A stretch of DNA of 34,845 bases from the NCBI GenBank assembly GCA_026692965.1, contig JAPLNF010000296.1, positions 5,109 through 39,953 on the forward strand, in the 5' to 3' direction. Positions 9,790 through 19,368 of this stretch are shown here, one piece after another. Both the position numbers and the translations under genes were made by a program. Each line of letters starts with the position of its first letter. Positions within the stretch are counted from its first letter, which is position 1. Source of the stretch: Planctomycetota bacterium (GTDB taxonomy: Bacteria; Planctomycetota; Planctomycetia; Gemmatales; Gemmataceae). The notes beneath the pieces are model-generated. The model saw nothing but the letters and a program-made list of their open reading frames with translations. It had not been told where the DNA came from and did no database searches.

Positions 9790-10204
9790 ATGCATTATTC
9801 TTTTCTTGCAGATGCGCTGGTCATACTCCATCTTGCCTTTGTTGCATTTGTGGTACTTGGCCAGCTTGCAATTTTAGTTGGTATTATCTTCAAAAAAAAC
9901 ATGGGCTAGAGGCTTTGTTTTTAGAATCATCCACCTTATTTGCATCGGTATAGTCGCAGCAGAGGGCATGCTTGATATCGAATGCCCCCTTACCGTTTGG
10001 GAAAGAAATCTACGAACCGAAGCAGGGCAGGATGTTTCTGAAGCCCCTTTTATTCCACAACTAGCCAACAGAATTCTTTTCTACCCCGATATTCCTCATG
10101 TTTATTTCGAGAGAATGCACATCGCATTCGGGTGTTTGGTTCTATTGACCTTCCTAATTTGGCCACCCAAACTTCAAAAAAAACAAAAAGAATCCTTGAA
10201 TTAA
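9790..10204 (+). pseudogene. DUF2784-like small membrane protein, apparently frameshifted at an A8 tract
   Basis: Frame 1 from ATG 9790 reads MHYSFLADALVILHLAFVAFVVLGQLAILVGIIFKKNMG*; dropping one A at 9892-9899 gives ...IFKKTWARGFVFRIIHLICIGIVAAEGMLDIECPLTVWERNLRTEAG..., a DUF2784-like pattern. Confidence 0.7.
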
Positions 10205-10296
10205 CAAGATTCAAACCTTTGTTCTTTGAAATTCGGGATGTTATAATGATCGCTGATCTAATGAAGCCATACTTGACTATTTCGGAGTTTATCCCA

Positions 10297-11544
10297 ATGC
10301 GCTTGATTTTCTTTACTTTTTTAGTTCTGATTTCACCCGCACTTAGTTTTGCAGAGACAACCAACTGGTCTAGATTTCGTGGCCCCAATGGCACCGGAAT
10401 TTCGGACTCCAAAAACATTCCTCTCAAATTCTCCAACACCGAAAATATCCGCTGGAAATTACCTCTTACCGATGTCGGAAATTCTGCGCCGGTTATCTGG
10501 GGCAACCATCTTTTTCTGCATTCTTCCCTTCCCGATGGCAGCAAACGATTCCTCCAATGTATCGACTCCGAATCCGGAAAACTCCTTTGGAAAAAGTCTT
10601 TCAACGCCAGCGTCGCTAAAACACATATTAAAAACTCTTTAGCTTCCTGCACCCCTGCAACCGATGGCGAAAGAGTTTACAACATCATCTGGGATGGCAA
10701 GAACATCGCATTATATGCTCATGATTTCAAAGGTACAGAAGTTTGGAAAAAAGATCTCGGTGCCTTCAATAGCCAACATGGACCAGGCCACAGCCCCATC
10801 GTTCACGACAACAAAGTGATTTTTAACAACGATCAAGATGGCACTGCTCAACTTCTTGCATTAGATTCCAAAACAGGAAAAACCATTTGGGATATCCCCA
10901 GAAAAGCATTCAGAGCTTGTTATTCTACCCCTTTGTTTAACACTCTTGAAAACGGAAAATTAGAACTCCTCGTCGCGACCACAGCGGGCATCACCAGCTA
11001 TGATGCAGATAAAGGCCTAGAAAACTGGACCTATACTTGGAGCTTCTCAAAAATGCCCCTGCGCACTGTTGCTTCACCTGTTGTTACCTCTGGCGTTATT
11101 GTGGCGTGCAGTGGGGATGGAGCTGGCGACAGGCACCTTATCGCTGTCAAACTTGGCGGCACAGGTGATGTTACCCCCACCAACCTTCTTTGGGAAAACC
11201 GCAAGTCGTTCCCTTATGTTCCTTCCATGATCTCCAAACAAGAATATATTTTTAGTGTTACAGACAAAGGAATGGCCATGTGCAACCTTGCTGTCAGTGG
11301 CAAAGAATTATGGAGCGAAAGGCTCGACAGCCCCGTTACGGCTTCTCCACTGATGATCGATAACAATATTTTTGCTATTGGCGAAAATGGCGATGTTTAT
11401 ATTTTTCAGGCTGAAGGTAGTTTTAAAATGATCAACAAAAACTCTTTGGGAGAACCTGTTTTCTCGACCCCGGCTGTAGCTAATGACAAGCTTTACATTA
11501 GGGGCAAAGACCATCTTTTTTGCATTGGTAAACCCGTCAAGTAA
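10297..11544 (+). CDS. secreted PQQ-like beta-propeller repeat protein
   Basis: Signal peptide MRLIFFTFLVLISPALSFAE; 'WSRFRGPNGTGISD', 'CIDSESGKLLWKKSF', 'ALDSKTGKTIWDIPRK' repeats; ORF opens at 10132 but ATG 10297 precedes the signal peptide. Confidence 0.88.
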   Translation: MRLIFFTFLVLISPALSFAETTNWSRFRGPNGTGISDSKNIPLKFSNTENIRWKLPLTDVGNSAPVIWGNHLFLHSSLPDGSKRFLQCIDSESGKLLWKKSFNASVAKTHIKNSLASCTPATDGERVYNIIWDGKNIALYAHDFKGTEVWKKDLGAFNSQHGPGHSPIVHDNKVIFNNDQDGTAQLLALDSKTGKTIWDIPRKAFRACYSTPLFNTLENGKLELLVATTAGITSYDADKGLENWTYTWSFSKMPLRTVASPVVTSGVIVACSGDGAGDRHLIAVKLGGTGDVTPTNLLWENRKSFPYVPSMISKQEYIFSVTDKGMAMCNLAVSGKELWSERLDSPVTASPLMIDNNIFAIGENGDVYIFQAEGSFKMINKNSLGEPVFSTPAVANDKLYIRGKDHLFCIGKPVK

Positions 11545-11566
11545 CTTTTTTAACAAGGATTCACAC

Positions 11567-12019
11567 ATGATCGCAAGCTTTAAGAACCGGACGATTGTTT
11601 TTATGGCAATCTTAACCACACTTACTATTTCAAGCATTTCTTCCATTAGAGCACAAGAGGCAAAAACCGTGAACGAATCCAAGACCGAGCGAATTTTCGA
11701 AATGCGAACCTACTACGCTGAACCAGGCAAAATGGACGCCCTCCATGCTAGATTTCGTGATCACACATGCAAACTTTTTGAAAAACATGGCATCACCATC
11801 ATTGGCTTTTGGAAGCCTACCGACAAAACCAAAGCTGAAGATATGATGGTTTACATCCTTGCTTACCCAAGCAAAGAAGCTGCTGACGCCTCTTGGAAAG
11901 GCTTCCGCGCTGATCCTGTTTGGAATTCTGCAAGAGATGCTTCTGAAAAAAACGGGAAGCTTGTCAAAAAAGTTGAATCGGTTTTCTTAAACCCTACTGA
12001 CTATTCTCCAATCAAGTAA
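11567..12019 (+). CDS. secreted NIPSNAP-family protein
   Basis: 'RIFEMRTYYAEPGKMDALHARFRDHTCKLFEKHGITIIGFWKP' and 'SWKGFRADPVWNSARDASEKNGKLV' match the NIPSNAP fold pattern; signal peptide at start. Confidence 0.88.
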   Translation: MIASFKNRTIVFMAILTTLTISSISSIRAQEAKTVNESKTERIFEMRTYYAEPGKMDALHARFRDHTCKLFEKHGITIIGFWKPTDKTKAEDMMVYILAYPSKEAADASWKGFRADPVWNSARDASEKNGKLVKKVESVFLNPTDYSPIK

Positions 12020-12040
12020 TTGGAAGAAAGTACTTCTCTG

Positions 12041-12883
12041 ATGCTTTTCATTCGCAAGGCTTGGATCGCTTTTTTTATTGCTCTTATACCTATCCTGAGC
12101 ATGGATGCCGCGGACCAAGCCTTGCCTATTCATATCCCTTTCCGCGTCAACAAATCCAGCCATTTAATTGTCAGAGCGAAAATCAATAACAAAGGCCCTT
12201 TCAACTTCATCCTTGATACGGGTGCACCTGTTACTTTTTTTGCTGCTGAACCAGGCAATGCACTCGGGCTGAAATCTGATGAAAACGGCTGGTGCTTTCT
12301 CGATAAATTCCTTCTTGAAGGTGGGCTTCTCTCTGAAAACTTACGCGTCAAGCTCGAAACCCCTTTCCAACTTGTTGGCATGAACGGCATGGCACTTGGC
12401 GGTTTAGAAATTCATGGCCTCATTGGCTACGACTTACTCGCAAAACACAAAATAGAAATTGATGTCGCCAAAGACTCCATGACTTGGACCCCCCTAGATT
12501 TCAAACCTAGATTCCCTCTTGGAGTTTCAGGCAAAAACTCAGGATCAAGCCTTGATGCACTTGGATCTTTCATGAAAACCATAGGAGCATTAACAGGAAA
12601 AAAACAAGATTCATCCCCCTTACTTCGTGGATCATTAGGCATTATCATCGACCCAGATTCAAAGCCCTTGATGGTTATAGATGTGCTAAAAGATAGCCCT
12701 GCGTTCAAAGTTAATATCCAAAAGGGCGACCTACTCCTTAAATATAATAATGATGAAATAACTTCCTTGGATGATCTTTCAAAAATGTATCGATCAACTC
12801 CAGAAGAAAAAAAAATACAAATCGAAATCATGCGAAAAAAACAAATCCTCGCATTGGAACTTACGCCTGGGAAAGGGTTGTAA
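12041..12883 (+). CDS. secreted retropepsin-like aspartic protease with C-terminal PDZ domain (copy 1)
   Basis: 'NKGPFNFILDTGAPVTF' (DTGA), 'GLEIHGLIGYDLLAKHKIEID', PDZ 'VIDVLKDSPAFKVNIQKGDLLLKYNNDEI'. Confidence 0.83.
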   Translation: MLFIRKAWIAFFIALIPILSMDAADQALPIHIPFRVNKSSHLIVRAKINNKGPFNFILDTGAPVTFFAAEPGNALGLKSDENGWCFLDKFLLEGGLLSENLRVKLETPFQLVGMNGMALGGLEIHGLIGYDLLAKHKIEIDVAKDSMTWTPLDFKPRFPLGVSGKNSGSSLDALGSFMKTIGALTGKKQDSSPLLRGSLGIIIDPDSKPLMVIDVLKDSPAFKVNIQKGDLLLKYNNDEITSLDDLSKMYRSTPEEKKIQIEIMRKKQILALELTPGKGL

Positions 12884-12885
12884 CC

Positions 12886-13698
12886 ATGCATTCCATAAAT
12901 CGCTTGGGTTTACAATCAAGTATTCTCTTTTTGTTTCTCTGCTCAATTGTAAGTGCGCAAGAACCTGTTCATGTTCCTTTGGAAATCTTGAAAACAGGCC
13001 ATATCGTTGTTTCCGTTAAGGTTAACGATAAAGGTCCTTACCGACTGTTATTTGATACTGGCGCTCCTGTCACCCTCATCAGCAGCAAGATTGCCACTGA
13101 AGCCAAGGTGATCAAACCTTCGTTGGGCTTTGCCCTGTTTGGCGCAGGCGGGCAAGCTACCATTGAATCACTTGAACTCGGCAATTTAAAAACTCAAAAC
13201 AATTCTGTAATTGTTATGGATCATCCAACAATCAAAGTCATGTCTAAATTCTTTGGCCCCATCGAAGGCATCATTGGATTCTCAACCTACTCACGATACA
13301 AATTAACCATTGACTACAAAAATTCGTCCATCGCTTTTGCACCCAACGGATACATCCCTCAAGATACTGTCAAAGCTATGATGGATCGCCTTATGGCTAA
13401 CAATAAAAACCGCGAGATTTTATGTTCCAAAGGTGTTTGGGGGTTCGAAGTTCAAAAGCTTGAAACTGATAACACGGAAGGCTTAGATATTATTTCCGTA
13501 GCGCCTAACAGCGTAATGGCAAAAGTAGGAATTAAAAAAGGCGACCGAATTCTTTCATTCAACAATATTTGGACCGACTCACTTGAAGATCTTTTTTACG
13601 CCTTCAGCAAATGCAACACAAACGAACAATCGATACTTCGAATTCTCAGAAATAACGAAATTAAAACAGTTCTCGTAATTCCAGCAAATGGCATTTAA
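12886..13698 (+). CDS. secreted retropepsin-like aspartic protease with C-terminal PDZ domain (copy 2)
   Basis: 'DKGPYRLLFDTGAPVTLIS', 'GPIEGIIGFSTYSRYKLTIDY', PDZ 'IISVAPNSVMAKVGIKKGDRILSFNNI'; same architecture as the preceding gene. Confidence 0.83.
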   Translation: MHSINRLGLQSSILFLFLCSIVSAQEPVHVPLEILKTGHIVVSVKVNDKGPYRLLFDTGAPVTLISSKIATEAKVIKPSLGFALFGAGGQATIESLELGNLKTQNNSVIVMDHPTIKVMSKFFGPIEGIIGFSTYSRYKLTIDYKNSSIAFAPNGYIPQDTVKAMMDRLMANNKNREILCSKGVWGFEVQKLETDNTEGLDIISVAPNSVMAKVGIKKGDRILSFNNIWTDSLEDLFYAFSKCNTNEQSILRILRNNEIKTVLVIPANGI

Positions 13699-13718
13699 CA
13701 CTACTCCGGGTCCTATCT

Positions 13719-16700
13719 ATGTACAAACTCATTCATGTTTCACTTATTTTGCTTTTCATCGGGTTTAACCCCTTTGAATCAATGATTTTTGCCCAAGCCA
13801 GCAAAAAGTTAAAATCAAACATGATCGATCAAGGGCAATTTAATCCGGCGCTTAAAGGCATCGCAGTTTTTGAAGGATTTAAAGTCGAAGTTGTTGCACA
13901 AAACCCAAACATTGTTACCCCCTCATCAATTTCTTTTTCAGATGATGGCAAAGTCTTTGTCTTAGAGCGAAGCCCAAATTTCACCAAAAAAATGAAAGCT
14001 TCCTCTTGGCCTATAGGGAACTTAAAAGAAGGGATTGTTTTAAAAAAGCTCATACCTGACAAAATTAAAGCCCTCACTATAAACAAAACCACTGGGTTCT
14101 GGGAATCCCCCACCACTCTACTTGAGCCTTTTGCCCCATCTGCTTTTGTTACCCATGATTCTTTTATTTATCTTGCAGATTCGGGATCCATTCTTCGCTA
14201 TAAAATCAAGCCCGATGGCGGACTTGAAATGAAATCTGAAATCATCATTAAAGGCATCGCAGGTTTTAATGAGGCATCGCAGGTTTTAATGAATATCAAG
14301 TTAATGCGCTTGCCTTTGGTCCAGATGGCTGGCTTTATTTCCATTTCCCACCTGGCGACTCTCTCCTTGAAGGTACCGATGGTAAAAAAATAGCCGTCCT
14401 TCGCACCGGTGGCTTCGCTCGTTGCAAACCAGATGGCAAAAACCTTGAACTCTATTCGACCGGCATTCGACAAGCTCAGGGGAATCTTTCCTTCGATTTA
14501 CAAGGAAACTTATTCTCAGTCGATGATCAAATTTCTTCAGGTGAAAAACCTGAGGGCGCTCGACTTCTGCACTTAACGGAAGGATTCGATTTCGGCTGGC
14601 ATCTTGCACACCGCTCCAATTGTTGCGATCCAGACCTTTTCAGGATTTTAATGGAGGGGGATGATGCTCCTTACTCTGTCATCAATTTGCCGAAAATTCA
14701 TGCAACTTCATCTCATGCCTATACCGATAACAAGTTGCCTCAAAAATTTAAAAATCTATTTCTTGTTGCAAATGGCCTCTCCCATGAAATTCTTGGTATC
14801 TTTCCTGCCAAAGATAAAAGCACCTTCCTTTCCAGTGAATATTTTCCTTTCCTAAGTTCGAGCGACCCAACGTTTTTCCCTTCTCAAATAACACAAGGGC
14901 CTGATGGCGCAATCTATATTGTGGATCAAGGGTGCTCGAACGAAACTGAAGGATTAGGAGTAGGTGGGAGAATTTTAAGAATCCGTTGGCAAGGAACTGC
15001 CACTGATCCTGAAATCCCTCTTAGAAGCTTAGATTCTTTTTCTTCGTTTGATGAAAAATCAGTTGGCGATTTAATCGCACTTCTAGATTCAGGAGAAAAC
15101 TTCATAAAAATCGCAGCTAGAAATGCTCTAATTCGTAAAGGCAAAGATGCAGTTGATTCGTTAGTAAAACTCCTTAAAGATGAGGATAAAGCTTCAGAGC
15201 CAAAACTGCACGCACTAGAGGCGCTCGCCCATTTCTGGGATAAAGAAGTCCAATCAATATGCGAAAACATACTTGCAGGCGGAGACCCCAACCTTCAACT
15301 TATGGCAGCACAATATCTGTGCCGGTTTGCCTCTCCTAGTAGTGATTCAATTTTCAATGTTTTACTTAAACATCTGGGATCTGATACGCCCGAACTCAGA
15401 AATGCAATCACACTGGCTATGGGAAAAAACAATGCTCCAGGATCTGCAGAAAGTCTAATAAACTCGATCTTATTTTATGAGGGATCAGATATTAGAATGC
15501 TCGAGGTTTTTGCTCGTGCCTTGGAATTTACTGGAAAAAATGGTATGGAACGCATACTTGCGGTTGGTGATACAGGCGTAAAAAAAGACATCAGGAAAAT
15601 CTTAGAAGTTCAAACACTGATGCGCACTGCGCCCGCATTAGAAGGAACTCTGGCATGGCTTGAAAATCAAAACATCAGTGCTTCTGAGATAGTCGATTTA
15701 CTAAAAAGCCTTAAAAACCATAAGCAAATTCCAGAGAGTATTCTTTCCCAACTCGCTGTTTATTGTTTTAAGCAACCCGCCATGGAAGCGCCCATTAAAA
15801 TTGCTTTACTAGAATCTTTAAGCTATTTCCCTAGTGCCTCGTTTAAAGAGTGGGAAAAATTTTTGGATGCCTGCCTAGAAGATGCAGACATAAAAACCAA
15901 AATAGCCTGCATTAATATGATCAAAAACGCCAACATAAGTTCGTATTCAAAAAAACTTACTTCACGCATAAGCAGTCAGGAAATTCAAGACGAAGAGAAA
16001 GTACCGCTTTTAGAAACCCTTGCTGTTTTAAAAGGCAAGGAATCTATTCCTATAATCATTAATATTTTAAGCGGCACTAGGTCACAAAGAGAAAGCTTGA
16101 AAGTAAGGCAAACGGCATTACATGCCTTATTTGCAATTGACCCCGATAAAGCATCTGAAAGTATTCAAGGTTTACTTGGTTCGGTTTTATTCCCTGATAC
16201 TTTAAAAAGTGAAGCTTTGCAATTATTAGAAAAAAACCCATCAGGTGCTAAAGTCCTATTTGAGTACTTCGATTCTGGAAAATGCGACCCCAATTTATTG
16301 CCCGCTATATCCGAGTGCCTAAAAAAGTCTGGCCTAAAATCGCCTGAAGGTAAAGATTTAAACAGCTTGCTACTTAAAAAAGCTCTCTTAGCAGACGATA
16401 ACCTTTCACAGCTAAATCTTTTTGAAGCATCTATGAAATCTTCCGCAACCCTCGAAAGAGGAAAAGAAACTTTTCTAAATGCCAATAATCAGTCTTGTAT
16501 CATTTGCCATGCAATAAACAAAAACGATACTACGATAGGCCCAGATTTAACCTTTATACAAAAAATGGAAACAGCAAAAATAATCCGTTCGTTGCTAGAT
16601 CCTGCGCACGAAATAAACCCAGCCCATAGCACTTTCGAACTTAAAACCAAAACAGGCAAAACTGCTGTCGGCGTGAAAATCCGGTCTCCACAAAATCAGA

Positions 16701-17287
16701 TCATGTTGGCAGACGGAGCAGGAATAATATCAATCTTCAGTAAAAATGAAGTTACTTCTTTAACCCCTCTGAAAGGTTCAACCATGCATGACAACCTTTC
16801 CAGCGGACTTAGTTATAGAGAGTTGTTGGATTTGGTTTTTTTCCTTAAAGACCCTTCAAATAGCAAAACGTTTTCGGGCTCATCTTATGCTGGTCAAATC
16901 AAGGTAAATAAAGGTTTGAATGATTCTAAAAGCGTTTTGATCTCTGCAAGAAATGATGGTTTTTTTGATTTACAGAAGTACACCCAGGGTACCTCTGAAC
17001 AACTTTCCTTTCACTTCTATTTAAACGCGAATAACCAATCTAAATCCTTAGTAACCATTACCTCTCGGGATTCCTTCGAATTAAGAATCAACAGTGTCCT
17101 AATAACGGAGCAGCAAATCAAAAAATCAGTTACTACTTGCACTTTTGATATAGCTCTTAATTCTGGTTCGAATCTTATCGAAATTGATTTTTTAAAGGGT
17201 AAAAAGCCGGAAGGGTTTTATTTGCATTTCACGGGTGATGAGATAAATGGTTCAAGTATAAACAATAACCCGGCTCCTAAAGATTAA
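13719..17287 (+). pseudogene. PVC-type membrane-bound dehydrogenase / HEAT-repeat / CxxCH heme-binding protein, split by a 20-bp tandem duplication
   Basis: ORFs 13719..14393 and 14651..17287 join if one copy of the 20-bp repeat is removed: ...IIIKGIAGFNEYQVNALAFGPDGWLYFHFPPGDSLLEG...DLFRILMEGDDAPYS...; HEAT-like middle; C-terminal 'CIICHAINKNDTTIGPDLT' heme motif. Confidence 0.85.
14253..14292 (+). repeat. Perfect direct tandem duplication, 2 x 20 bp (ggcatcgcaggttttaatga)
   Basis: Copies at 14253-14272 and 14273-14292 are identical; length is not a multiple of 3 and accounts for the frame change. Confidence 0.97.
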
Positions 17288-17297
17288 GAGTCGGGTT
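17267..17297 (+). terminator. possible intrinsic terminator hairpin after the heme-binding gene
   Basis: aacccggctc / gagtcgggtt 10-bp stem with one G-T pair, loop ctaaagattaa, followed by a weak gaatcttttaa tail; overlaps the stop codon. Confidence 0.5.
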
Positions 17298-17322
17298 GAA
17301 TCTTTTAAAATTAAAACTCGGT

Positions 17323-17541
17323 TTACTGCAAACCGCCATCCACTCGTTCGTTTGTAAGGTGGGAAGGATGATCTGTGAACCAAATCCTAGACCATTCCTG
17401 TTCGATCTGCCTAAGATCTTCAGATTGATTAACCAAAGCTTTTATACGCATGCTAGGATCAGAAGAATAAGCATTAATCAGACAACCAGTGTTGCATAGG
17501 ATAGCCAAGCCAACTGCAGAGAACAAAAAAATACGGCTCAT
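17323..17541 (-). CDS. small putative lipoprotein (72 aa)
   Basis: Hydrophobic N-terminus ending in a Cys (MSRIFLFSAVGLAILCNTGC), then 'MRIKALVNQSEDLRQIEQEWSRIWFTDHPSHLTNERVDGGLQ', resembling small planctomycete proteins as recalled. Confidence 0.65.
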   Translation of the reverse strand: MSRIFLFSAVGLAILCNTGCLINAYSSDPSMRIKALVNQSEDLRQIEQEWSRIWFTDHPSHLTNERVDGGLQ

Positions 17542-17779
17542 GATTAAATCCCTTCAAGCATTCAAGATCTATCAAAAAGATCTAAAGGTTTGTTGCCCTA
17601 GCAGGAAAATAACTGGGAACTCAACTAAACCTGAATGATATATCGGATGTAATGATTTTAAGCTTGAGAGGAAAATAAGGAATGATAATGGATTTAACGA
17701 AAAGGAAAGATGGGGGCCCTGGGGCCATTAGGATTCTAGGTTTTTGGTGGTTTTGAAATTAAAATAATAGGATGGGGTA

Positions 17780-18148
17780 TTACAAAGATGCCCCGGGTTT
17801 AGAAACTTCATCGGTATCGCCCAAGACTAGCCCTTCGCCATCAAGATTAACGGGTAAACTGGTAAGTTTTTTGACTCTTTCTTCCATCTCTTTACCGGGT
17901 TTAAAAGTTACAACATATTTAGGGGGAACATCAACGCGTTCGCCTGTCCTTGGATTTCTTGCTTTTCTAGCTTTCCGCTGTTTAACTTCAAAAACGCCAA
18001 AATTCCTTAATTCAATACGGCCCATCTCTAAAAGAGCATCCACAATCGCATCAAAAGTTTGTTGTACGATGTCTTTGGTCTTTAGCTGTGTCAAACCGAT
18101 TTTGTCAGAAATCTGCTTTACGATTTCTTTTTTAGTCACGGTTACCAC
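17780..18148 (-). CDS. HU/IHF-family DNA-binding protein with ~25 aa C-terminal extension
   Basis: '[88 protein letters not shown]'. Confidence 0.93.
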   Translation of the reverse strand: MVTVTKKEIVKQISDKIGLTQLKTKDIVQQTFDAIVDALLEMGRIELRNFGVFEVKQRKARKARNPRTGERVDVPPKYVVTFKPGKEMEERVKKLTSLPVNLDGEGLVLGDTDEVSKPGASL

Positions 18149-18357
18149 TCCTGAAATTGTACGGCAAGGAATAAACTTATTTCCACCGCCAAGTGACTTA
18201 AAGTTAAATCCAGTTAAGGATTATGTCAAGTCTAAAGACCATATTCCTTAATATTCATCGATTCTTTTTAAAATCAAATCGAAAAATGATCTTCCCAAAC
18301 ACCCTCTAAAAAAGTTACTTCATACCTATAACCATTGGCACACATAAAGGATTGTTC

Positions 18358-19368
18358 ATGGAAAAGTTAGTTGTTACAGGTGGTTGCGGATTTATTGGCA
18401 GCAATTTCATTCGCATGATTCTAGAAAAAGAACCCACGGTTGAAGTAATCAACTTCGATCTTCTCACCTATGCTGGTAATCTTGCCAATCTTAAAGATTT
18501 GGAAAAGAATCCTAGGCTCAAGTTCTTTAAGGGCGACATTGCCAACAAACAAGATGTTGATACAGTCCTAAAGGACGGAGTTTCTTCGATAGTACATTTT
18601 GCTGCAGAAAGTCATGTTGATCGAAGCATTTTAGATTCTGGGCCTTTCATTCGAAGCAATATTGTTGGCACCCAGGTGCTTTTAGATTCTGCAAGAACCC
18701 ACAACATCAAAAGATTCGTCCATGTTTCAACAGATGAAGTATATGGAAGCTTAGGTGATACGGGTTTTTTCACCGAAGATACTCCACTTGCTCCCAACAG
18801 TCCTTATTCTGCAAGCAAGGCCTCTTCCGACCTCATTGTTCGCAGCTATGTTCATACCTTTGGTTTTCCTGCAATGACCACACGCTGCTCCAACAATTAT
18901 GGGCCTTATCAATTCCCCGAAAAACTGATTCCACTTTTCATCAGCAATTTGCAACGAAATGAACAAGTCCCGGTGTACGGGGATGGTTTAAATGTACGCG
19001 ATTGGATTCATGTAAATGATCATTGTTCAGGCATTCTTGCTGTACTGCGAAAAGGCCGTGTAGGTGAAGTTTATAACCTAGGCGGAAAAAGCGAACGAAC
19101 TAATCTTGAGTTAACGCATGCAATCCTCAACAACCTGCAAAAACCACACTCATTAATTCGCTATGTTAAAGATAGGCCAGGCCACGATAAACGATACGCC
19201 ATTGATTGTTCTAAAGCAGAAAAAGAATTAGGGTGGACGCCAACGGTTGTTTTCGAAGAAGGTTTAAAGCATACTGTAGAATGGTATCTTGCAAACACTG
19301 ATTGGATTAATTCCATTCGCACAGGTGATTATCTTTCGTACTATCAAAAGCAATATGGGCACCGATAA
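18358..19368 (+). CDS. rfbB: dTDP-glucose 4,6-dehydratase
   Basis: 'VTGGCGFIGSNFIRMIL', 'HFAAESHVDRSI', 'HVSTDEVYGSLG', 'NSPYSASKASSDLIVRSY', 'RCSNNYGPYQFPEKLIPLFI'. Confidence 0.92.
   Translation: MEKLVVTGGCGFIGSNFIRMILEKEPTVEVINFDLLTYAGNLANLKDLEKNPRLKFFKGDIANKQDVDTVLKDGVSSIVHFAAESHVDRSILDSGPFIRSNIVGTQVLLDSARTHNIKRFVHVSTDEVYGSLGDTGFFTEDTPLAPNSPYSASKASSDLIVRSYVHTFGFPAMTTRCSNNYGPYQFPEKLIPLFISNLQRNEQVPVYGDGLNVRDWIHVNDHCSGILAVLRKGRVGEVYNLGGKSERTNLELTHAILNNLQKPHSLIRYVKDRPGHDKRYAIDCSKAEKELGWTPTVVFEEGLKHTVEWYLANTDWINSIRTGDYLSYYQKQYGHR

Noticed and set aside
10050-10652. 200-aa minus-strand ORF antisense to the DUF2784/PQQ genes
   Set aside because: No recognisable motif, and opposed to strongly supported plus-strand coding; treated as a shadow ORF.
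14198-14609. Overlapping minus-strand ORFs (91 and 102 aa) across the frameshift region
   Set aside because: The plus-strand frame restored by removing one repeat copy explains the region completely.
17711-17726. gggggccctggggcc G/C-rich imperfect inverted repeat
   Set aside because: Short, no T-tract, no symmetry beyond ggggcccc-like composition; probably chance in an intergenic stretch.
18330-18357. ttggcacacataaaggattgttc as a sigma-54 -24/-12 promoter before rfbB
   Set aside because: The -12 element lacks GC at the required 10-nt spacing from the -24 GG (reads GG/TTGT), so it does not match the consensus.
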